This document shows positions 10,987 through 21,660 of a DNA stretch of 64,000 nt, one piece after another. The translations under genes were made by a program, and so were the position numbers. This DNA is from Triticum aestivum. Lineage: Eukaryota; Streptophyta; Magnoliopsida; Poales; Poaceae. Under the pieces are notes generated by a model. That model was not told where the DNA came from. It was given only the letters and a program-made list of their open reading frames with translations, and ran no database searches. The stretch covers positions 21,618,579 through 21,682,578 of the forward strand of contig NC_057811.1 in NCBI RefSeq assembly GCF_018294505.1, given 5' to 3'. How positions within the stretch are numbered: the first letter of the stretch is position 1; each line of letters begins with the position of its first letter.

Positions 10987-11489
10987 NNNNNNNNNNNNNN
11001 NNNNNNNNNNNNNNNNNNNNNNNNNNNNNNNNNNNNNNNNNNNNNNNNNNNNNNNNNNNNNNNNNNNNNNNNNNNNNNNNNNNNNNNNNNNNNNNNNNNN
11101 NNNNNNNNNNNNNNNNNNNNNNNNNNNNNNNNNNNNNNNNNNNNNNNNNNNNNNNNNNNNNNNNNNNNNNNNNNNNNNNNNNNNNNNNNNNNNNNNNNNN
11201 NNNNNNNNNNNNNNNNNNNNNNNNNNNNNNNNNNNNNNNNNNNNNNNNNNNNNNNNNNNNNNNNNNNNNNNNNNNNNNNNNNNNNNNNNNNNNNNNNNNN
11301 NNNNNNNNNNNNNNNNNNNNNNNNNNNNNNNNNNNNNNNNNNNNNNNNNNNNNNNNNNNNNNNNNNNNNNNNNNNNNNNNNNNNNNNNNNNNNNNNNNNN
11401 NNNNNNNNNNNNNNNNNNNNNNNNNNNNNNNNNNNNNNNNNNNNNNNNNNNNNNNNNNNNNNNNNNNNNNNNNNNNNNNNNNNNNNNNN
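10987..11489. other. Assembly gap (503 N)
   Basis: Run of N following the GA repeat. Confidence 1.
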
Positions 11490-12307
11490 TTTAATCGTGA
11501 CCATTGCTCTCAACTTTATCATGGTTTTATCGACATATGGGTGTGGTCGCTATCACTTATGTGTGCATTATATTGTTTACAATGGTACTATATTTTTTTC
11601 AAACAGGACCAATATCTAGCTCACTTTATCCTGGTTTCACCGATGGATGAGTCATGAGTGTGATAGTCATGGTGGGGATGGGGGGGGCATATATATAGAT
11701 ATAGTTCTACGGAACGGTCATAACAAAGACACACTTGAAAAGAGGTTAAAGTCACTCAGCCAAAAAGGGAAAAAGGGAGGGAAAGAAGAGTCTAAACTCG
11801 CCAATTGTCTTACTCACTAACCAATAACCATTGTGTGATAGGCTGAGAGTCAACGGGCCTTGAGGAGATATTTTACTAACGAGATGCGAATTGATCATGA
11901 ACACAACCGCCCGAGCGATAGCTAACTGATCGACCGGATTAGGTCTGGCTTTTGCATTTGCGGAGCTAGCCACGACATGACCAAAACTCCAACCACAGAT
12001 CCCTTGTCTCCCTCATGTGGCACCCCATGAGACCACCTATCTCGCAAAGGGAAGTGTGTAGTAGTACTGTCCATGCATGTTTCTCTCTTTAGCTAGGCTA
12101 GTGTTTCCCGGTGGCAATTAAGGCCGTTAAGCCTGGCCCCAACCCCCAAAACGAACAGGAGACACCAAGCCTAAACCAAGAAAAGACCAAAGCCAAAACC
12201 AGGGACAGCTCTCATCACCAGTTCATCATCACCACATGCACAAAGTGCACGAGCTGGCGAGCGTGCGGTACTACTACTAGTAGCTCAGCTCGCGGCCCGA
12301 TCGATCC
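11490..12307. other. Upstream region of the RUP-like gene
   Basis: No other gene is seen. A TATATATAG tract lies near 11690, about 640 bp before the start codon, which is far for a promoter unless the 5' UTR is long. I saw no ACGT core between the gap and the start codon, so HY5-type sites, if any, would lie further upstream, for example the CACGTG near 10833. Confidence 0.4.
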
Positions 12308-12331
12308 ATGTCCATGAGGAGCATTCCATGA
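12308..12331 (+). promoter_or_regulatory. Upstream ORF overlapping the RUP-like start codon
   Basis: An ATG at 12308, with a second in frame at 12314, opens a seven-codon frame (MSMRSIP). Its TGA at 12329-12331 overlaps the main ATG at 12328 in the arrangement ATGA. If the transcript starts upstream of 12308, scanning ribosomes would meet these AUGs first, so the main ORF would depend on leaky scanning or reinitiation. Confidence 0.55.
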
Positions 12332-13554
12332 CCAACCCCTCCTCCCCGTCTTCTCCCTCCTCCTCTCCCACCTCCGCACACCATCGCCAGTACCAAGAAC
12401 CGGCGGCGTCGGCGGCCAACGTGGGCAACGGCGGCCAGGTCGACCACGGCATTTCGTTTCCGGCGGCCGTAGACGACGTCGAGGGCGCCGAGCTGTCGCC
12501 CCCGCGCTGCGAATGGGAGTTCCGGCTCGCGGCCACCGTGCCGTCCCCGTCGCTGGCCGGCGCGTCCGAAGCCATCGGCAGCGTCGACTTCGACCCCGCC
12601 GGCCGCCTCCTCGCCACGGGCGGCATCGCGCGCAAGGTCCGGATATACGGCGTCGCCAGCCTGCCGTCGTCGCCTAGCCCCGCCGCGTGCATCTGCGTGC
12701 CGGCCAAGCTCAGCAGCGTGCGGTGGCGCCCCGAGGAGGGGGGCGGCCGCGCGGTGGGCTGCGGCGACTACGACGGCGTCGTGACGGAGTACGACGTGGA
12801 GCGCGGCGTCGCGGCGTGGGAGCGCGACGAGCACTCCGGGAGGCGGGTGTGGGCGCTCGACTACGCGCCCCGAGGCGGTCACACGTCCATGACGGCGTCC
12901 GGCTCGGACGACCGGACGGCGCACGTCTGGGACCCGCGCGCCCCCTCGGGGTCGTGGGCCACGGCGCGGGCCGGCGGCGCGGTGCTGTGCGTGGAGTTCG
13001 ACCCGTCCGGCGGGCCGCAGCTGGCGGTGGGCTCGGCGGACCGGCGCGCGGCCGTGTACGACGTGCGCGCGCTGGGCCACGGCGCGGTGGCGTCCATGGA
13101 CGGGCACGCGCGCGCCGTGACGTACGTGCGGTGGGCGCCGGCGCGGCGGGTGGTGACGTCGGCCGCAGACGGGACGCACCGACTGTGGGAGTGGCCGTCG
13201 ACGCCGGAGCTATCGGGGCCGGCGCGGGAGGTGCGGTCGTACAGCGGCCACGTCAGCGGGCGGAGCTTCGTGGGGATGGGGCTGTGGCGCGGCGCCGGGC
13301 TGGTGGCCAGCGGGTCCGAGTCCAACCACGTCTTCGTCTACGACCTCAGGTGGGGCAAGCCTGTCTGGGTGCACCCCTTCGACGTCGCCTCCGACAGCTC
13401 CTCCGACGCCGAAGGGTTTGTCAGCGCCGTGACCTGGCTGCAGGGTGATGCCGACGGCGGCGGGGCGCTCGTCGCCGGCAGGTCGGACGGCGTGCTGAAG
13501 ATGTTCACGTGCCAACCACGCCGGGGAGATGACCACCAGGTGGACGACCTATAG
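12328..13554 (+). CDS. RUP2: RUP1/RUP2-like WD40 protein
   Basis: This is a single-exon gene of 408 codons. Residues 1-60 are Ser/Pro/Ala-rich and disordered-looking. From CEWEFRL (61-67) a seven-blade WD40 propeller follows, with blades near 82-108, 125-157, 172-202, 215-245, 260-288, 305-339 and 362-393. Characteristic stretches are GIARKVRIYG (99-108), PAKLSSVRWRP (125-135), GCGDYDGVVTEYD (144-156), WDPR (201-204, a WDxR box of DDB1-binding type) and VYDLRWGKPVWV (337-348). I match these to Arabidopsis RUP1/RUP2. In Arabidopsis those proteins bind the UV-B photoreceptor UVR8, drive its re-dimerisation, and act with CUL4-DDB1. The homologous role here is inferred. Very high GC is typical of one class of grass genes. 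The start at 12328 is preceded by out-of-frame ATGs at 12308 and 12314. The long minus-strand ORFs across it are GC-driven shadows. Confidence 0.9.
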   Translation: MTNPSSPSSPSSSPTSAHHRQYQEPAASAANVGNGGQVDHGISFPAAVDDVEGAELSPPRCEWEFRLAATVPSPSLAGASEAIGSVDFDPAGRLLATGGIARKVRIYGVASLPSSPSPAACICVPAKLSSVRWRPEEGGGRAVGCGDYDGVVTEYDVERGVAAWERDEHSGRRVWALDYAPRGGHTSMTASGSDDRTAHVWDPRAPSGSWATARAGGAVLCVEFDPSGGPQLAVGSADRRAAVYDVRALGHGAVASMDGHARAVTYVRWAPARRVVTSAADGTHRLWEWPSTPELSGPAREVRSYSGHVSGRSFVGMGLWRGAGLVASGSESNHVFVYDLRWGKPVWVHPFDVASDSSSDAEGFVSAVTWLQGDADGGGALVAGRSDGVLKMFTCQPRRGDDHQVDDL

Positions 13555-15039
13555 CGGCCACACTCTCTGCTGCCCATTCTGAGCCAGTGTGCGTGTGAGA
13601 GAGATTAATTCTTGCGTTTCAATTATGATTATTATACTTGTTTTTCTTTTGTTGCGCACAAAAAAACAAACTTGCTAGAGCACAGGGGATATGATTCTTT
13701 CCCTTTTTCTTTTTCTTTATGTTTTTTTATTTTGTAACTCGTTCCTGACAATTTTTATTTATGTACTGATCTATTTTTCATGAAATACAAATAACTAAAT
13801 TTTCATCGATTACACAATGAAGTGGTCTTTTTAGATGACCTCACGTTGAAGTGAATCTCATATTAACCACGGAAAGTAATTTTGAATGGGTGTGGCTAAT
13901 TCTCATTCGGAGACTTAGCCAAGTCTCAGTCTAGTGGCATAACATATACGAAAAAAAAGAAAAATAATTAAAAGAAAATTTCGCACGGATCTCTACGTAA
14001 GATCTTACGAATAGGCCGGGCACTCTCCTCTATCTTTTGAGGTCCTTAACCATCTCCCTGAGAAAAGTAGACAGTAAAAGCAAAAATAAACTAAATAACA
14101 TCATGCACGAAAGCAGATTTTGTGCAACCAGTTGCTCGATCCATATTCCATGTTTTATTTTCTGAAAATAAGAAAGCACTTCCCTCGCAAAAAAATTCAT
14201 TGATACTATGGATCTATATCTTTTTTTCTTGAGGGAAACTATGGATCTATACCGTGTGCACATGGGAAAAGCTCATCCGACAAACATGACCATTTGTGAC
14301 ATAGAAAAAAAGACACAAGATTCAAATGGATAATGCTCAAGTTATATAACATAGACATAATATAAAATTGTGTTTCTTAGGTCACAATAAGGCATGTTAT
14401 GTTATGAGTATTCGAAGATGAATATTATATTTCATAACTTACATCTACGAACTATACCACATTTTTTGGGAAACTAGGAAAATGAAGGGAAACAAACAGA
14501 GAGATTGGATTGGCAAAAAATTATATACACTTCTTTTTCGGAAAGGAAGGTCAAAACATACTGACATATGCATCCTAGGATCGGGCCATAATTTCCTTTA
14601 AATAAATGTGATGCAATATACCAAAAAAATCTACTTTAAAATAGAGTATATACAGTGGAAAACTATGGAAAACCCAGAACAAAGATTAAGAACCAAAATA
14701 CACGTAAAGTCGGTATCCCCCCCTAGGATCTGGCGTCGCCCTCGAGAAAGAGAGGCAAAGTTAATACTCCCTATGCACTCAGCTGAACGATCAAAGTGAA
14801 ATTCATGAATGTGGTGTAGTCTCACCGAGCTTCATGTGAATATAGGTATTTCAATCAGTCCATCATTCTTGATGGATACATATGGATGGATATGAGGAAG
14901 CTACTGTAGATGGGAATAGTTGCGTCGTGTGGCCGCACTTTGGCCAGGTTGGCGGACAGTGGAGTGTATGGACTAGATTTGCCACTTGGTACGTGCCAAC
15001 CCTTTGCACCTCTTGTTGTATCACTTGACCATTTAATGC
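13555..15039. other. AT-rich region downstream of the RUP-like gene
   Basis: The first 200 bp are presumably the 3' UTR (AATTATGATTATTATACTTG and similar U-rich stretches). A MITE-like fragment at 13880-14010 (GGGTGTGGCTAATTCTCA, AAGAAAA-rich middle) resembles 6404-6552. No gene is seen. Confidence 0.5.
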
Positions 15040-15324
15040 NNNNNNNNNNNNNNNNNNNNNNNNNNNNNNNNNNNNNNNNNNNNNNNNNNNNNNNNNNNNN
15101 NNNNNNNNNNNNNNNNNNNNNNNNNNNNNNNNNNNNNNNNNNNNNNNNNNNNNNNNNNNNNNNNNNNNNNNNNNNNNNNNNNNNNNNNNNNNNNNNNNNN
15201 NNNNNNNNNNNNNNNNNNNNNNNNNNNNNNNNNNNNNNNNNNNNNNNNNNNNNNNNNNNNNNNNNNNNNNNNNNNNNNNNNNNNNNNNNNNNNNNNNNNN
15301 NNNNNNNNNNNNNNNNNNNNNNNN
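15040..15324. other. Assembly gap (285 N)
   Basis: Run of N that truncates the inner right arm of the inverted duplication. Confidence 1.
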
Positions 15325-15395
15325 CACGCGCGCACGTTCGACAGGCCGTCCATGGTGCTGGTGCACGTGCGTGGCCATCCAAGCAGCGTGCGTGC
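15325..15395 (-). repeat. Inner right arm of the inverted duplication
   Basis: The reverse complement reads TTGGATGGCCACGCACGTGC, then ATGGACGGCCTGTCGAACG, and matches 10817-10866. Its continuation is lost in the gap. Confidence 0.65.
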
Positions 15396-15779
15396 ATGCT
15401 GTGCATGGGTATTTTATGGCAGTTCACTTTAGGATCGAACTCTCTCTCTCACACACACATAAAAGATTGCTCGAAAACACAAAACACAAAGAAAGTCATA
15501 GGTCCGGCAGGCGGCAGCGTGTCAAAACACAAAACAGAGATCGAATAGATCGCCGTCAGGCGTGGTCATCGATGCACATCGACGAGATCCAGCTGCTCTA
15601 GATTAAACTAATAGTGGTAGTGATCAGTCCCCTAAATAGTATTGCTCTTCCTGTCTGCAGCTTATAACGGTGTAACGACGACGACATGCCGGCATGAGCA
15701 TGAACATGAACATGTGCACTCTCGTCGCTATACAGAAAGAGGGAAAGCGGCATGCGGTGGAGCCGGTCCAGATCGAGAC

Positions 15780-15862
15780 CGCGGGCGCCTCCGGACGCGT
15801 ACGGATTGGACGGTCCATCCTTGCGCAAATACGTAGGAGTGGATAAGAACTGGCCCACTTGA
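15780..15862 (-). repeat. Middle right arm of the inverted duplication
   Basis: The reverse complement begins AAGTGGGCCAGTTCTTATCC, matching 10483 onward. The CCGGAGGC block at the other end is also shared. Confidence 0.65.
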
Positions 15863-15964
15863 GACAGTGAGTACTACTGATCAGAGCGAGGCAAAACCAG
15901 CTGCTCCTGCAGTCCTGCTTTGTGCACAGTAATGAGCTAGGAGTAGTACTGATCGATTTCGCTC

Positions 15965-17641
15965 GCATCTCAACGGCGGACCCGCAAATCCGATTAGACC
16001 GTGCTGTCCAAACAAATCATGGAAGTTATTCAACAAGGTACGTATCGTCATGGTCCGGACACGATTTTTTCTATTACCCGGAGTCAAAGGTAGGGAAGCT
16101 TTGCAGGAGTCCAGACCAATCCCAAGTCTGCTTTTGACCGTTCTAGCCAATGAAAACCCCTCGCCCCTTCGCGCGTGCTTCCCGCCCGGCGTCAGCTGCC
16201 TGCATTCATGCCGCTGTAGAGCGCGCCGCTTCACATTAAAGGCGGGTCAGAGCGGACGCGACCTCTCATTGCCTCCATCATTCAAGTGGCGCGTCGGCCG
16301 CTGGTGTCGCCGGCTACACGCCCAGCTGAACACGTCTCCTTGCCGCATTCATACGAATCCACTAAACCCGCGTGGAAGCCGAGAAATCTACTCCGGCCAC
16401 ACGTCCGCTCATGAGCGGACCAGCATTAAGCGCAACCCCAGCCGAGCTCCTCCTGTCCGCCCTCTATTTAAACGAGGCCAAACGACGTGCAAGAATCGCA
16501 CCCCTCCGTTGGCCCCCCATCTCCTCCATAATTTTCTCCACTTTTTCGACTGCTTTCGGAGAGCAGTTCTTTGGCATACAAGTCGGCTGGGTGGCCCGCC
16601 GAGCCCGAATACGAGCGAGGCAGCTCCCTGCTCCACCTCCCGCAGCTGACCCGGGGGAAGCCGCCGCGTGGTTCAGCAATTCGTCGCTCCAAGCCAACTC
16701 GATGAGGAGTGGCCAGTTGCTCCACACCGGCACGGACATCGCCGCATCCAGTGCCTGTGACAGCGCCATCCGTCGTCGATGCGCACGTAGCGCGCCATGC
16801 ACGCAGAGAAAGAATCCGGCTACGCAGATGTGGACGAGGTGGAGGCCAGCACGTCGAGGAGAAGTAGAACACGGGATGCCGCCGCCGCTTGGGTCCCAGG
16901 AAGGCCCCCGCCGGTTATCTGGCCAGTTCTCCTTTATCTTAGACCATCCTGGGCACCCGCCTGAGCTCCATGGAAGCACCATTCCCCTTCGGCTGAAGCA
17001 CCCTCTTTGCCGCTCCGATGAGCGGCGCAGCCGGACATAGGGAAGATACGGGGGAAGAACATGCCTCCGGGGCTCCTGTCAGTCCGGTTATTCTAGTTAG
17101 CGGGCTTCCGGAGATGGGGAAGACAAACCACGGCCAGCTATAGACTAGTGTAGTGTATCCATGTCCTGGGAGTGGAGCTCTACGCGACCGTACGTGCACA
17201 TAGTTCATCTTTAAAGATATGTTCAAATGTAACCGTTCTCGTCCGGTTTGTATGAAATCCATCATGTTTGTACGAAATCCGGTCGTGTTTGCATGAATTT
17301 CATCTGGTTTGTTAAAATAGAGTTTGAAATGTACTCCCTCGGGTCTTTTTTACTCCGCATATTAGATTTAAAAAGTTTGACCAGATTTATATACTATAAA
17401 ACTACATTTCATAATGAAACAAAGAATATTGATTTGCTATTGTGATTGTTGATATTTTTTCTATAAGTTTGGTCAAAGTAGAGATATTTTGACTTCGGAC
17501 AAAATTTATATGCAGACTAAAAAGGATCGGAGGGAGTATGCGGCAAGCTGGATGTCGACCTTCCGCATTCATGTTTACGGACTGGCCCTCCTATCCGCGA
17601 ACGAACGCAGGAGAAAATTTGCGGGTTGCCGTTAGAGATGC
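15965..17641 (+). mobile_element. Harbinger-type element with degraded coding region
   Basis: The left end GCATCTCAACGGCGGACCCG and the right end, reverse-complemented, GGGCATCTCTAACGGCAACC form the inverted repeat shared with 25342-38859. The interior shares AGTCCAGACC and CTGCTTTTGACCG with 7144-7583. A plus-strand frame at 16372-17040 (222 codons, Ala/Arg-rich) may be the remains of the family's gene; I recognise no domain in it. A Stowaway (17334-17536) is inserted near the right end. No clean TTA duplication is seen, so the left boundary may be eroded. Confidence 0.55.
17334..17536 (+). mobile_element. Stowaway MITE
   Basis: CTCCCTCGGGTC at the left and GATCGGAGGGAG at the right, flanked by TA (17332-17333 and 17537-17538). 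It is nested in the Harbinger-type element. Confidence 0.85.
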
Positions 17642-18039
17642 CCTAACCATCAGGACCATGCAGCATGCATCCATACGCATTTCGATAAGATTTTAGTGGT
17701 GGTATATATCTTGATCGAACCCTTTATTCGCTGGTACATACGTACACTCCCTCCAATTGTAACAGACAATCGCATCTTTGATATTAACATGGTTTTAAAG
17801 CGGTGATGGAGCTAGAGGGTGGACAAGGTGGGCCGTGCCGTGGCTTACTCTGCCAATCGAACGCTAATGGTGTAACTTTGATTAGTAGTCTTGTTTCTTT
17901 GTCGCATGTGAATGATTCCCAGCAAATTGGTTTCTAGACCAGCCTATGGTGCGACTTTTAAGTTTTATATTAAAACGACATTGTTCCAGAAAATGTATTG
18001 TCTCACTAGAGTATGCCAGGAAAGCTGCTACCTCCGTTC

Positions 18040-18531
18040 TCAAATATAAGATATTGTGGCATTTGTCCGCTATGCAAAAGGAGCAAGAACCAGACGTGCA
18101 TCTATTCTACAAGTGTCATTTTACCATTAGGCTATGGAATTTGGTCATCAAGAAGCTTGAGCTACACTACATGGACACCTCTTCATGGCACTTGGAGGAC
18201 TCCTTTGAGTCTGAGTGGGATCACAGGACCAGGTTGTCCGTTCCGAACCGGAAGGCCACAGTCTCCCTCATCATGTTTGTCTCTTGAACAATTTGGAATG
18301 ATCGAAACTCCCGTGTCTTCTGTAACAAGAGTGCTCACCGATGATTCTACTCAACATCATCCTAGATGAAACCAAGCTTGAAGCGTCGCCGGAGCTAAAA
18401 ATAACTAGGGGCACTCATAGAACGCGAGTAATCACCTTGTATTTTTTGCGGGTCGGTTGTAACCCAAACAAACTCTATTCTATCTTTTTAATTAATAGTT
18501 GAGGCAAATCTTTTGTCTTTGTTTAAAAAAA
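18040..18531 (+). pseudogene. 5'-truncated LINE 3' fragment
   Basis: One frame gives CPLC and, after a frameshift, another gives HLFYKCHFTIRLWN, which together resemble the zinc-binding segment (CxxC...HxxxxC) near the C-terminus of plant LINE ORF2 proteins. Further frames continue the same kind of sequence with stops. It ends in an A-run at about 18523-18531. It is non-functional. Confidence 0.55.
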
Positions 18532-18569
18532 ACACTTTAAGTATCATAATCATGTGTACGTAGTACGTA

Positions 18570-18780
18570 CATACGTGCCTGTACGTGCTTGTACGAAAAA
18601 GATCAAAGGCGTATAAATACACACGTACACATCGATTAGTTAATGCATGAATTAAGCCTGTTGCCATTTGCATGCATGCGTCCCGTGGTCATGGCAGGGG
18701 CTACGTGTTCGCACGTGCGCCTTTCATGCAAAGGGCATGCAACTCGACTGTCGCTTGATCCCATGCGACAGCAACCCTGT
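18570..18780 (+). repeat. Outer right arm of the inverted duplication
   Basis: It contains CGTACACATCGAT, GGGGCTACGTGTTCGCACGT, GCGCCTTTCATGCA and GGCATGCAACT, in the same order as the reverse complement of 8330-8570. A TATAAATA box lies at about 18613-18620 on this copy. Confidence 0.65.
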
Positions 18781-18783
18781 GAT

Positions 18784-19320
18784 TCAAGATGGCAATGGGC
18801 CCCGAAACCCGCGTCCCCGCAGGTTTTTACCCTATTAGGTTTCCGTAAGGCTGTTGTTGGGCACATTATACAACCCGATACGTTTCGTGGGTTTGCACCC
18901 GTTTCGAAAGTCCCCGAACCTGAAACCCGGCAAACCCGGCAAAATAAATTTTTTTATCATGCACAGATCCGGCGCGGCCCAACCCAAAGCTACCGAGCCT
19001 GAGCGACCGAGCTGAAATACACTCCCTATAGCTGTTGAACCATCTATTATTGTTTTGTGTTAAAATTTGCTCAAGTTATGCTCCTGAAATATGCTCGTTT
19101 TGTTGTCGAAGTATTATTCTTTGTTGGTTCTATGTTTCCTTATATATGTTGATTTCCCTGTGGGTTCCCCGTGGGTTTAGAAAACCCGATGGGTTTAGGG
19201 GACGGGCGAAAAATTAGCCCCGCGCACGGTGACGGGTACGGGGACGGGTTTACGATTTTCTCATGGGGATGGGTTTGGAAAGGCAAAACCCGATGAGTTT
19301 CATCCCCGTTGCCATCTTGA
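18784..19320. mobile_element. hAT-like non-autonomous element
   Basis: The left terminus TCAAGATGGCAATGGG and the right terminus CCCGTTGCCATCTTGA are near-perfect inverted repeats. The flanks CCTGTGAT (18776-18783) and CCTGTGAC (19321-19328) form an 8-bp duplication with one mismatch, the length expected for hAT. There is no transposase ORF. Confidence 0.7.
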
Positions 19321-19328
19321 CCTGTGAC

Positions 19329-19880
19329 CCACCTCCTTAATTAGTAGTACAGTTACATACATTGAAGTTATCATTTTTAGTTTGGGCGCTTTATTAGTTC
19401 TGAACAGTGGTGTGCGAGGAAGTATAGCTTTCACCCAAGTCTTTTGGTGTAGCAGGCACATCGGAACACGATATTGTAGAAACAATTTAAGCCTTTGATA
19501 CAATATAGAAATGTCATGTCATGGACATTTCTAGTTCAATCTTAAATCATGACTGGGAAAACTTTGGTTGTGTTAGTGTTAAACGTGCCTATTCATGCTC
19601 TAACATGAATTGACCACTATTCAGAACAGAATTATGCTTTATACATGCGCAACGAAGATCACATTAGATCTTTTTTTGAGCAACACGATCAACATCTTTT
19701 TATTGGGAACACAATTAGATCAATATGATGTGATGGTTGCACGAACGCAGTAGCGTGCCACTAGTCCACTAGGCAAATCGAACTGAAAGAAAGAGTGCAT
19801 CTGGTTCGAGTCTATGTGTGTGTTGTGGCGTCCGTAAAAGCTACCACAAATGAGACCACACGTTCCGGCCACAGAGCAAA
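19329..19880. other. Spacer, nothing recognised
   Basis: This is low-complexity and low-copy sequence lacking supportable features. Confidence 0.5.
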
Positions 19881-19882
19881 TA

Positions 19883-19963
19883 CTCCCTCTGTAAACTAAT
19901 ATAAGAGCGTTTAAAATACTGAAATAGTGATCTAAACGCTCTTATATTAGTTTACGGAGGTAG
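19883..19963. mobile_element. Short Stowaway MITE
   Basis: CTCCCTCTGTAAACTAATAT and its inverted partner ATATTAGTTTACGGAGGTAG are flanked by TA at 19881-19882 and 19964-19965. At 81 bp it is almost a perfect hairpin. Confidence 0.9.
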
Positions 19964-19965
19964 TA

Positions 19966-20730
19966 TATCCTAAACCGGCAAATGAAATAAGTTAAACACT
20001 GCTGGTGCTAGATCCGGGGAGATGTGGGGTATGTTTCGTCCGATCGAACTCTTTCTGTCTGTCATCATGGATCTTCTCCCTAGCTTAAACAGATTTTTTG
20101 ACATTTTACACCACCTGCATGAGTGTAATGACAGAAGGGATCAAATCTGAATGGAATTGACAAAACTAACGTGGCGGCAGGCCGGCGCCATGATCGACCG
20201 ACATGCGCACGGTACATGTTCATTGGATTGTTAATATTTTTAGCTGTTTCTTTAGATTTCCATTCGGCAAACGATGAGCTTTTTTCCTTTTCAATTTTGA
20301 TAGATGACCAAAAAAATAAAATAAAGTGTCGCTACAATTGTTTGGTTTTCAATTCCACCGGAGAGGATTTGTGACATGCAAGTGCGGGGGCAAGCATGTC
20401 CCTGATGGTCGCTTTTTATTTTGGCTTCCAATTTTCAAAGATTTATATATTTTAAACAAAATTTTCAATTTAAGTTCTATTTTCATATTCGTGTTTCTCA
20501 TGACCAGCGCTTTCAAATAAGATCTATTTTGAATATATTTTGACGAATTTAAATAAATGTGAAGTTCCAATGTTGAAACCTAGTCGAGGCGACCAACAAA
20601 AATCAATTATTTTCTGTCTACGACCGACAGAAAAAATCGCTTGAAACTATCTTAAACTAGTTGAAACTTGGATGTTTTTTAGATGCAAAAAACCGTAAGT
20701 TTCATCGTTGAAACTTTAAACTTTTTGAGG
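19966..20730. other. Spacer, nothing recognised
   Basis: It contains short AT-rich frames only, with no supportable gene. Confidence 0.5.
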
Positions 20731-21319
20731 GATTTTCCTTTTTAGTGTGCCCTCGTGCGGGACTTCCTCATTGGTCTCTCGGATCGACGAGGTTAGTTTT
20801 CTTTCATCTGGGCTGGCAGTTGCCGTCCTCTTTCATGGTTGCTGCGACGGCCTGAGCGGGATTGCAGATGGCTTGATGCTAGGTTTGTGGTCGACGGCAG
20901 GCAACCCTTGTGTCTTTCTTCGAATTCATCGATTGAAGAAGGTGGTGCTGGCGTCTAGTGGGAGGCACAGGGAAGTACCCCGGCCAACGTGCCACATAGG
21001 AGATGGTTCTGTCGCTCGCGACGGACAATTTCATCGGCTCACAAAGCGATTTTTATGGCGATGGTGCTCCTCTGGACCATGCCTTGAAGGTTCTTCATCT
21101 CCTTCCAATCCGGCTGCGCTTCGGCGACGGCGGAGGTTGGCGATGGTTGATGGATGTTTTTTGCAGAGTGACCCCCTAGTAGTCGGTTGTATTTTCTATT
21201 TTAGCGGGGTCTTTTTTGCAATTTTATCGGGATATATGTCCTCCTGGTTCTGTCTAGAATTGGGCTCCGTGTGGTGTTGTAATCATGATTTATTATGAAC
21301 ACGTGGTTTCTTAAAAAAA
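20731..21319 (+). other. Possible retroposed segment ending in an A-run
   Basis: A 183-codon frame (20747-21298) is followed within 20 bp by an A-run (21312-21319). The predicted protein is Leu/Ser/Arg-rich with no domain that I recognise. The polar A-tail suggests a retroposed transcript or LINE 3' end. I do not regard it as a confirmed gene. Confidence 0.3.
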
Positions 21320-21387
21320 ACTACTGCATGAATCGCGAGGCAAAGCAAGTGGGTGGCAAGACTTCTCTGCGCAGTTCCGGCCGTTGC

Positions 21388-21660
21388 ACTAGCTTTTTTT
21401 CCCAAAAAATTTGAAGAGCTTTAATTAAAGAATGTATTCCTGGGTATAAGGCTGCTGACGAGGAAGCTAGAGTCGCATCAAACCCACTCTCGTTGACATC
21501 AAATGTGCAATCATGCTTAAGCCAAAGGTGAGCCGGCAGGTTAGCTGATCGGTTTACACGTCGAGTGCTGCAAGAAATAAACTGAGGCATGAGCTCTCCA
21601 ACTTCTTCTAAGAGCGGCGTGATCAAAGATGGTGGTGAGTACTGTATCGAGAGAGCCAGA
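21388..21660 (-). pseudogene. LINE-type RNase H fragment
   Basis: On the minus strand a frame contains RRVNRSANLPAHLW, resembling the conserved C-terminal block (NxxAHxLA) of the RNase H domain found in plant LINEs. It ends downstream in an A-rich stretch (T-rich near 21391-21407). Only the last part of the domain is present. Confidence 0.4.

Noticed and set aside
11689..11700. TATATATAG as the RUP-like gene promoter
   Set aside because: About 640 bp upstream with no supporting initiator or transcript evidence; left as a possibility only.
12277..13179. 300-codon minus-strand ORF over the RUP-like gene
   Set aside because: It is a GC-driven shadow: Arg/His/Ala-rich, no domain, antisense to a clearly conserved WD40 protein. 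The other long frames at 12687-13448 and 12879-13325 are the same.
20747..21298. 183-codon ORF as a confirmed gene
   Set aside because: No domain was recognised, composition is unremarkable, and the nearby A-run suggests a retroposed fragment.
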